NCBI RefSeq assembly: GCF_051014445.1 | Contig: NC_135146.1 | Span: 2,728,001 to 2,792,000, forward strand | DNA from: Colletes latitarsis | Lineage: Eukaryota; Arthropoda; Insecta; Hymenoptera; Colletidae | Direction of reading: 5' to 3' | DNA: 64,000 nt | Part shown: positions 54,794 to 64,000 of the stretch, one piece after another | Position numbering within the stretch: position 1 is the stretch's first letter | Layout of the letters: each line of letters begins with the position of its first letter | Program-made: the position numbers and the translations under genes | Notes under the pieces: generated by a model | Seen by the model: the letters and a program-made list of their open reading frames with translations, nothing else | Database searches by the model: none | Told to the model about the DNA's origin: nothing

Positions 54794-57174
54794 TAGAGGA
54801 TAACACCGGGTAGGTCAGGGTTAGGTCTGGTATTTGCCATCATCTGGCTCATACTTTCGCATTCTTCGCATACTTGTTGGCCAGATCCTGGGCGTTTTCT
54901 GGTTTGGATCACGTAGTAATGTGGCACCACACTGCAACAGTGAGTTAAACCTGGATTGAATCTATATTTTAGGGGATAACACCGGTTAGGTCAGGGTTAC
55001 GTCTGGTATTTGCCATCATCTGGCTCATACTTTCGCATTATTCGCATACTTGTTGGCCAGATCCTGGGCGTTTTCTGGTTTGGATCACGCAGTAATGTGG
55101 TACCACACTGAAACAGTGAGTTTATCTTAGATTCAATCTATATTTTAGAGGATAACACCGGTTAGGTCAGGGTTAGGTCTGGTATTTGCCATCATCTGGC
55201 TCATACTTTCGCATTTTTCATATACTTGTTGGCCAGATCCTTGGCGTTTTCTGGTTTGGATCACGTAGTAATGTGGCACCACACTGCAACAGTGAGTTAA
55301 ACCTGGATTCAATCTATATTTTAGAGGATAACACCGATTAGGTCACGGTTTGGTCTGGTATTTGCCATCATCTGGCTCATACTTTCGCATTTTTCATATA
55401 CTTGTTGACCAGATCCTGGCCGTTTTCTGGTTTGGATCACGTAGTAAAGTGGTTCCACGCTGCAACAGTGAGTTAAACCTGGACACAATCTATATTTTAG
55501 AGGATAACACCGGTTAGGTCATGCAAAGGTCAGGTATTTGCCATCATCTGGCTCATACTTTCGCATTTTTCGCTTACTTATTGGCCAGGTTGCGGGGGTT
55601 TTTCTGGTTTGGATCACGTAGTAATGAAGAACCACTCTGAAACAGTGAGTTAAACCTGGATTAAATTTATATTTTAGAGGATAACACCGGTTAGGTCAGG
55701 GTTAGGTCTGGTATTTGCCATCATCAGGCAAATACTTTCGCATTTTTCGCATACTTGTTGGCCAGATCCTGGGCGTTTTCTGGTTTGGATCACGCAGTAA
55801 TGTGGTACCACACTGAAACAGTGAGTTTATCTTAGATTCAATCTATATTTTAGAGGGTAACACCGGTTAGGTCAGGGTTAGGTCTGGTATTTGCCAGCAT
55901 CTGGGCCATACTTTCGCATTTTTCGCATACTTGTTGGCCAGATCCTGGGCGTTTTTTGGTTTGGATCACGTAGTAATGTAGAACCACACTGAAACAGTGA
56001 GTTAAACCTGGATTAAATCTATAATTTAGAAGATAACACCGGTTAGGTCAGGGTTAGGTCTGGTATTTGCCATCATCAGGCAAATACTTTCGCATTTTTC
56101 GCATACTTGTTGGCCAGATCCTGGGCGTTTTCTGGTTTGGATCACGCAGTAATGTGGTACCACACTGAAACAGTGAGTTTATCTTAGATTCAATCTATAT
56201 TTTAGAGGGTAACACCGGTTAGGTCAGGGTTAGGTCTGGTATTTGCCATCATCTGGCTCATGCTTTGGCATTTTTCGCATACTTGATGGCCAGATCCTGG
56301 GCGTTTTCTGGTTTGTGTCACGTAGTAATGTGGTACCACACTGCAACAGTGAGTTAAACCTGGATTCAGTCTATATTTTAGAGGATAACACCGGTTAGGT
56401 CAGGGTTAGGTCTGGTATTCGCCATCATCTGGCTCATGCTTTCGCATTTTTCGCATACTTGTTGGCCAGATCCTGGGCGTTTTCTGGTTTCGATCACGAA
56501 GTAATGTGGTACCACACTGAAACTGTGAGTCTATCTTAGATTCAATCTATATTTCAGAGGATAACACCGGTTAGGTCAGGGTTAGGTCTGGTATTCGCCA
56601 TCATCTGGCTCATGCTTTCGCATTTTTCGCATACTTGTTGGCCAGATCCTGGGCGTTTTCTGGTTTGGATCACGAAGTAATGTGGTACCACACTGAAACT
56701 GTGAGTTTATCTTAGATTCAATCTATATTTTAGAGGATAACACCGGTTAGGTCAGGGTTAGGTCTGGTATTTGCCATCATCTGGCTCATGCTTTGGCATT
56801 TTTCGCATACTTGATGGCCAGATCCTGGGCGTTTTCTGGTTTGGAAAACGTAGTAAAGTGGTACCACACTGCAACAGTGAGTTAAACCTGGAGTCAATCT
56901 ATATTTTAGATGATAACACTGGTTAGGTCAGGGTTAGGTCTGGTATTTGCCATCATCTGGCTCACACTTTCGCATTATTCGCATACTTTTTGGCCACATC
57001 CTGGGCGTTTTCTGGTTTGTGTCACGTAGTAATGTGGTACCACACGGCAACAGTGAGTTAAACCTGGATTCAGTCTATATTTTAGAGGATAACACCGGTT
57101 AGGTCAGGGTTAGGTCTGGTATTCGCCATCATCTGGCTCATGCTTTGGCATTTTTCGCATACTTGATGGCCAGA

Positions 57175-60100
57175 TCCTGGGCGTTTTCTGGTTTGGATCA
57201 CGAAGTAATGTGGTACCACACTGAAACTGTGAGTCTATCTTAGATTCAATCTATATTTTAGAGGATAACACCGGTTAGGTCAGGGTTAGGTCTGGTATTT
57301 GCCATCATCTGGCTCATGCTTTGGCATTTTTCGCATACTTGATGGCCAGATCCTGGGCGTTTTCTGGTTTGGGACACGTAGTAAAGTGGTACCACACTGC
57401 AACAGTGAGTTAAACCTGGATTCAGTCTATATTTTAGAGGATAACACTGGTTAGGTCAGGGTTAGGTCTGGTATTTGCCATCATCTGGCTCACACTTTCG
57501 CATTATTCGCATACTTTTTGGCCACATCCTGGGCGTTTTCTGGTTTGTGTCACGTAGTAATGTGGTACCACACTGCAACAGTGAGTTAAACCTGGATTCA
57601 GTCTATATTTTAGAGGATAACACCGGTTAGGTCAGGCTTAGGTCTGGTATTCGCCATCATCTGGCTCATGCTTTGGCATTTTTCGCATACTTGATGGCCA
57701 GATCCTGGGCGTTTTCTGGTTTGGATCACGAAGTAATGTGGTACCACACTGAAACTGTGAGTCTATCTTAGATTCAATCTATATTTTAGAGGATAACACC
57801 GGTTAGGTCAGGGTTAGGTCTGGTATTTGCCATCATCTGGCTCATGCTTTCGCATTTTTCGCATACTTGTTGGCCAGAACCTGGGCGTTTTCTGGTTTGG
57901 ATCACGAAGTAATGTGATACCACATTGAAACTGTGAGTCTATCTTAGATTCAATCTATATTTTAGAGGATAACACCGGGTAGGTCAGGGTTAGGTCTGGT
58001 ATTTGCCATCATCTGGCTCATACTTTCGCATTCTTCGCATACTTGTTGGCCAGATCCTGGGCGTTTTCTGGTTTGGATCACGTAGTAATGTGGCACCACA
58101 CTGCAACAGTGAGTTAAACCTGGATTGAATCTATATTTTAGGGGATAACACCGGTTAGGTCAGGGTTACGTCTGGTATTTGCCATCATCTGGCTCATACT
58201 TTCGCATTATTCGCATACTTGTTGGCCAGATCCTGGGCGTTCTCTGGTTTGGATCACGCAGTAATGTGGTACCACACTGAAACAGTGAGTTTATCTTAGA
58301 TTCAATCTATATTTTAGAGGATAACACCGGTTAGGTCAGGGTTAGGTCTGGTATTTGCCATCATCTGGCTCATACTTTCGCATTTTTCATATACTTGTTG
58401 GCCAGATCCTTGGCGTTTTCTGGTTTGGATCACGTAGTAATGTGGCACCACACTGCAACAGTGAGTTAAACCTGGATTCAATCTATATTTTAGAGGATAA
58501 CACCGATTAGGTCACGGTTTGGTCTGGTATTTGCCATCATCTGGCTCATACTTTCGCATTTTTCATATACTTGTTGACCAGATCCTGGCCGTTTTCTGGT
58601 TTGGATCACGTAGTAAAGTGGTTCCACGCTGCAACAGTGAGTTAAACCTGGACACAATCTATATTTTAGAGGATAACACCGGTTAGGTCATGCAAAGGTC
58701 AGGTATTTGCCATCATCTGGCTCATACTTTCGCATTTTTCGCTTACTTATTGGCCAGGTTGCGGGGGTTTTTCTGGTTTGGATCACGTAGTAATGAAGAA
58801 CCACTCTGAAACAGTGAGTTAAACCTGGATTAAATTTATATTTTAGAGGATAACACCGGTTAGGTCAGGGTTAGGTCTGGTATTTGCCATCATCAGGCAA
58901 ATACTTTCGCATTTTTCGCATACTTGTTGGCCAGATCCTGGGCGTTTTCTGGTTTGGATCACGCAGTAATGTGGTACCACACTGAAACAGTGAGTTTATC
59001 TTAGATTCAATCTATATTTTAGAGGGTAACACCGGTTAGGTCAGGGTTAGGTCTGGTATTTGCCAGCATCTGGGCCATACTTTCGCATTTTTCGCATACT
59101 TGTTGGCCAGATCCTGGGCGTTTTTTGGTTTGGATCACGTAGTAATGTAGAACCACACTGAAACAGTGAGTTAAACCTGGATTAAATCTATAATTTAGAA
59201 GATAACACCGGTTAGGTCAGGGTTAGGTCTGGTATTTGCCATCATCAGGCAAATACTTTCGCATTTTTCGCATACTTGTTGGCCAGATCCTGGGCGTTTT
59301 CTGGTTTGGATCACGCAGTAATGTGGTACCACACTGAAACAGTGAGTTTATCTTAGATTCAATCTATATTTTAGAGGGTAACACCGGTTAGGTCAGGGTT
59401 AGGTCTGGTATTTGCCATCATCTGGCTCATGCTTTGGCATTTTTCGCATACTTGATGGCCAGATCCTGGGCGTTTTCTGGTTTGTGTCACGTAGTAATGT
59501 GGTACCACACTGCAACAGTGAGTTAAACCTGGATTCAGTCTATATTTTAGAGGATAACACCGGTTAGTTCAGGGTTAGGTCTGGTATTCGCCATCATCTG
59601 GCTCATGCTTTCGCATTTTTCGCATACTTGTTGGCCAGATCCTGGGCGTTTTCTGGTTTCGATCACGAAGTAATGTGGTACCACACTGAAACTGTGAGTT
59701 AAACCTGGAGTCAATCTATATTTTAGATGATAACACTGGTTAGGTCAGGGTTAGGTCTGGTAATTGCCATCATCTGGCTCATACTTTCGCATTATTCGCA
59801 TACTTGTTGGCCAGATCCTGGGCGTTTTCTGGTTTGGATCACGAAGTAATGTGGTACCACACTGAAACTGTGAGTCTATCTTAGATTCAATCTATATTTC
59901 AGAGGATAACACCGGTTAGGTCAGGGTTAGGTCTGGTATTTGCCATCATCTGGCTCATACTTTCGCATTTTTCGCTTACTTATTGGCCAGGTTGCGGGGG
60001 TTTTTCTGTTTTGGGTCATGTAGTAATGTGGTACAACACTGCAACAGTGAGTTAAACCTGGATTCAATCTATATTTTAGAGGATAACACCGGTTAGGTCA

Positions 60101-63100
60101 GGGTTAGGTCTGGTATTTGCCATCATCTGGCTCATGCTTTGGCATTTTTCGCATACTTGATGGCCAGATCCTGGGCGTTTTCTGGTTTGGAAAACGTAGT
60201 AAAGTGGTACCACACTGCAACAGTGAGTTAAACCTGGAGTCAATCTATATTTTAGATGATAACACTGGTTAGGTCAGGGTTAGGTCTGGTAATTGCCATC
60301 ATCTGGCTCATACTTTCGCATTATTCGCATACTTGTTGGCCAGATCCTGGGCGTTTTCTGGTTTGGATCACGAAGTAATGTGGTACCACACTGAAACTGT
60401 GAGTCTATCTTAGATTCAATCTATATTTCAGAGGATAACACCGGTTAGGTCAGGGTTAGGTCTGGTATTTGCCATCATCTGGCTCACACTTTCGCATTAT
60501 TCGCATACTTTTTGGCCACATCCTGGGCGTTTTCTGGTTTGTGTCACGTAGTAATGTGGTACCACACGGCAACAGTGAGTTAAACCTGGATTCAGTCTAT
60601 ATTTTAGAGGATAACACCGGTTAGGTCAGGGTTAGGTCTGGTATTCGCCATCATCTGGCTCATGCTTTGGCATTTTTCGCATACTTGATGGCCAGATCCT
60701 GGGCGTTTTCTGGTTTGGATCACGAAGTAATGTGGTACCACACTGAAACTGTGAGTCTATCTTAGATTCAATCTATATTTTAGAGGATAACACCGGTTAG
60801 GTCAGGGTTAGGTCTGGTATTTGCCATCATCTGGCTCATGCTTTCGCATTTTTCGCATACTTGTTGGCCAGAACCTGGGCGTTTTCTGGTTTGGATCACG
60901 AAGTAATGTGGTACCACACTGAAACTGTGAGTCTATCTTAGATTCAATCTATATTTTAGAGGGTAACACCGGTTAGGTCAGGGTTAGGTCTGGTATTTGC
61001 CATCATCTGGCTCATACTTTCGCATTTTTCGCTTACTTATTGGCCAGGTTGCGGGGGTTTTTCTGTTTTGGGTCATGTAGTAATGTGGTACAACACTGCA
61101 ACAGTGAGTTAAACCTGGATTCAATCTATATTTTAGAGGATAACACCGGTTAGGTCAGGGTTAGGTCTGGTATTTGCCATCATCTGGCTCATGCTTTGGC
61201 ATTTTTCGCATACTTGATGGCCAGATCCTGGGCGTTTTCTGGTTTGGAAAACGTAGTAAAGTGGTACCACACTGCAACAGTGAGTTAAACCTGGAGTCAA
61301 TCTATATTTTAGATGATAACACTGGTTAGGTCAGGGTTAGGTCTGGTAATTGCCATCATCTGGCTCATACTTTCGCATTATTCGCATACTTGTTGGCCAG
61401 ATCCTGGGCGTTTTCTGGTTTGGATCACGAAGTAATGTGGTACCACACTGAAACTGTGAGTCTATCTTAGATTCAATCTATATTTCAGAGGATAACACCG
61501 GTTAGGTCAGGGTTAGGTCTGGTATTTGCCATCATCTGGCTCACACTTTCGCATTATTCGCATACTTTTTGGCCACATCCTGGGCGTTTTCTGGTTTGTG
61601 TCACGTAGTAATGTGGTACCACACTGCAACAGTGAGTTAAACCTGGATTCAGTCTATATTTTAGAGGATAACACCGGTTAGGTCAGGCTTAGGTCTGGTA
61701 TTCGCCATCATCTGGCTCATGCTTTGGCATTTTTCGCATACTTGATGGCCAGATCCTGGGCGTTTTCTGGTTTGGATCACGAAGTAATGTGGTACCACAC
61801 TGAAACTGTGAGTCTATCTTAGATTCAATCTATATTTTAGAGGATAACACCGGTTAGGTCAGGGTTAGGTCTGGTATTTGCCATCATCTGGCTCATGCTT
61901 TCGCATTTTTCGCATACTTGTTGGCCAGAACCTGGGCGTTTTCTGGTTTGGATCACGAAGTAATGTGGTACCACATTGAAACTGTGAGTCTATCTTAGAT
62001 TCAATCTATATTTTAGAGGATAACACCGGGTAGGTCAGGGTTAGGTCTGGTATTTGCCATCATCTGGCTCATACTTTCGCATTCTTCGCATACTTGTTGG
62101 CCAGATCCTGGGCGTTTTCTGGTTTGGATCACGTAGTAATGTGGCACCACACTGCAACAGTGAGTTAAACCTGGATTGAATCTATATTTTAGGGGATAAC
62201 ACCGGTTAGGTCAGGGTTACGTCTGGTATTTGCCATCATCTGGCTCATACTTTCGCATTATTCGCATACTTGTTGGCCAGATCCTGGGCGTTTTCTGGTT
62301 TGGATCACGCAGTAATGTGGTACCACACTGAAACAGTGAGTTTATCTTAGATTCAATCTATATTTTAGAGGATAACACCGGTTAGGTCAGGGTTAGGTCT
62401 GGTATTTGCCATCATCTGGCTCATACTTTCGCATTTTTCATATACTTGTTGGCCAGATCCTTGGCGTTTTCTGGTTTGGATCACGTAGTAATGTGGCACC
62501 ACACTGCAACAGTGAGTTAAACCTGGATTCAATCTATATTTTAGAGGATAACACCGATTAGGTCACGGTTTGGTCTGGTATTTGCCATCATCTGGCTCAT
62601 ACTTTCGCATTTTTCATATACTTGTTGACCAGATCCTGGCCGTTTTCTGGTTTGGATCACGTAGTAAAGTGGTTCCACGCTGCAACAGTGAGTTAAACCT
62701 GGACACAATCTATATTTTAGAGGATAACACCGGTTAGGTCATGCAAAGGTCAGGTATTTGCCATCATCTGGCTCATACTTTCGCATTTTTCGCTTACTTA
62801 TTGGCCAGGTTGCGGGGGTTTTTCTGGTTTGGATCACGTAGTAATGAAGAACCACTCTGAAACAGTGAGTTAAACCTGGATTAAATTTATATTTTAGAGG
62901 ATAACACCGGTTAGGTCAGGGTTAGGTCTGGTATTTGCCATCATCAGGCAAATACTTTCGCATTTTTCGCATACTTGTTGGCCAGATCCTGGGCGTTTTC
63001 TGGTTTGGATCACGCAGTAATGTGGTACCACACTGAAACAGTGAGTTTATCTTAGATTCAATCTATATTTTAGAGGGTAACACCGGTTAGGTCAGGGTTA

Positions 63101-64000
63101 GGTCTGGTATTTGCCAGCATCTGGGCCATACTTTCGCATTTTTCGCATACTTGTTGGCCAGATCCTGGGCGTTTTTTGGTTTGGATCACGTAGTAATGTA
63201 GAACCACACTGAAACAGTGAGTTAAACCTGGATTAAATCTATAATTTAGAAGATAACACCGGTTAGGTCAGGGTTAGGTCTGGTATTTGCCATCATCAGG
63301 CAAATACTTTCGCATTTTTCGCATACTTGTTGGCCAGATCCTGGGCGTTTTCTGGTTTGGATCACGCAGTAATGTGGTACCACACTGAAACAGTGAGTTT
63401 ATCTTAGATTCAATCTATATTTTAGAGGGTAACACCGGTTAGGTCAGGGTTAGGTCTGGTATTTGCCATCATCTGGCTCATGCTTTGGCATTTTTCGCAT
63501 ACTTGATGGCCAGATCCTGGGCGTTTTCTGGTTTGTGTCACGTAGTAATGTGGTACCACACTGCAACAGTGAGTTAAACCTGGATTCAGTCTATATTTTA
63601 GAGGATAACACCGGTTAGGTCAGGGTTAGGTCTGGTATTCGCCATCATCTGGCTCATGCTTTCGCATTTTTCGCATACTTGTTGGCCAGATCCTGGGCGT
63701 TTTCTGGTTTCGATCACGAAGTAATGTGGTACCACACTGAAACTGTGAGTCTATCTTAGATTCAATCTATATTTCAGAGGATAACACCGGTTAGGTCAGG
63801 GTTAGGTCTGGTATTCGCCATCATCTGGCTCATGCTTTCGCATTTTTCGCATACTTGTTGGCCAGATCCTGGGCGTTTTCTGGTTTGGATCACGAAGTAA
63901 TGTGGTACCACACTGAAACTGTGAGTTTATCTTAGATTCAATCTATATTTTAGAGGATAACACCGGTTAGGTCAGGGTTAGGTCTGGTATTTGCCATCAT
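57175..64000. repeat. 41-monomer compound unit, copy 2, cut by the window end
   Basis: Second copy of the 7,220-bp unit, present for 6,826 bp and still matching copy 1 where the window ends (63741 matches 56521). It contains the same internal modules in the same order. Further copies beyond the window are likely but cannot be seen. Confidence 0.92.

Larger units (their letters stand above)
49955..57174. repeat. 41-monomer compound unit, copy 1 (7,220 bp)
   Basis: This copy is complete. Every marker checked recurs exactly 7,220 bp later: GGGACACGTAGTAAAG (50151, 57371), CGTTCTCTGGTTTGG (near 51019, 58239), TCATGCAAAGGTCAGG (51469, 58689) and GGTTAGTTCAGGG (near 52340, 59560). The period is 41 x 176 + 4, the four extra bases coming from the GTTGCGGGGG monomers near 51538, 52770, 53829 and 55589. 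The left limit is the pair of mismatches near 49928 and 49946. I found no mismatch between the copies in the places compared. Confidence 0.93.
1..64000. repeat. Tandem satellite array, 176-bp monomer, whole window
   Basis: The whole window is a head-to-tail array of one monomer. Monomer starts (the ATGT after CACGTAGTA or its variants) fall at 1, 177, 353 and 529 and continue in step to 63900. By hand I count 363 complete monomers plus 101 bases. I identified 24 insertions and 13 deletions of one base, net +11, which matches the phase at 4928, 5105, 17777, 34145, 37490, 49988 and 63900. All copies share one orientation. No unique sequence, transposon, inversion or A/T-rich linker interrupts the array, and neither edge is inside the window. 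By analogy with satellites of near-nucleosome length in animals and plants, a centromeric or pericentromeric location is likely but is inference. The sequence family and organism are not recognised. Confidence 0.98.

Noticed and set aside
1..64000. A CRISPR array or other bacterial direct-repeat system
   Set aside because: The repeats are 176 bp and directly adjacent, with no spacers, leader or cas genes. The layered higher-order structure is typical of eukaryotic satellites.

Overview
The window is one uninterrupted head-to-tail satellite DNA array. I find no gene, RNA gene, transposon, CRISPR array or unique sequence in it. The unit is a 176-bp monomer, about 43% G+C with T in excess of A on the given strand. 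Base 1 falls by chance at the start of a monomer, as I number it, and the last base is monomer position 101. The window therefore holds 363 complete monomers plus 101 bases, all in one orientation, and the array runs past both ends. Every length departure I found is a single base: 24 monomers of 177 bp and 13 of 175 bp. Their net of +11 exactly explains the final phase.

An array of near-nucleosome-length monomers with layered higher-order repeats (HORs) points to a eukaryotic chromosome, most likely centromeric or pericentromeric heterochromatin. I do not recognise the monomer and cannot name the organism. There is no good match to the canonical CENP-B box.

Layout. 1-2892: diverged monomers, with a local 3-monomer rhythm. 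2893-7866: a 14-monomer unit (2,465 bp) in two nearly identical tandem copies, with a local 3-monomer repeat inside each. 6575-16792: a unit of about 28 monomers (4.9 kb) duplicated once, the second copy carrying two extra monomers. 14386-17779: a 10-monomer (1,759 bp) duplication laid over the previous one. 17780-34009: a mosaic of monomer classes with shorter and more distant duplications, such as 25296-26272 with 30049-31025. 34010 to about 47300: a unit of about 37-39 monomers (6.5-6.9 kb) in two copies that differ by gain or loss of whole monomers. 47300-49954: a less ordered stretch. 49955-64000: a 41-monomer compound unit (7,220 bp), one complete copy and most of a second. It is itself built from two copies of a 2.25-kb module 4,051 bp apart and a nested 6-monomer (1,057 bp) repeat.

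The open reading frames in the window (up to 98 codons) are by-products of the satellite. They recur only because the DNA is duplicated, and they cross monomer junctions with a frame change because 176 is not a multiple of 3. I annotate none as a gene. The points most worth attention are the nested HOR hierarchy at the right end, the register-preserving duplications, the linkage of one variant to its right-hand neighbour that holds over the left 45 kb and is lost on the right, and the conserved small dyads and telomere-like motif in the monomer.
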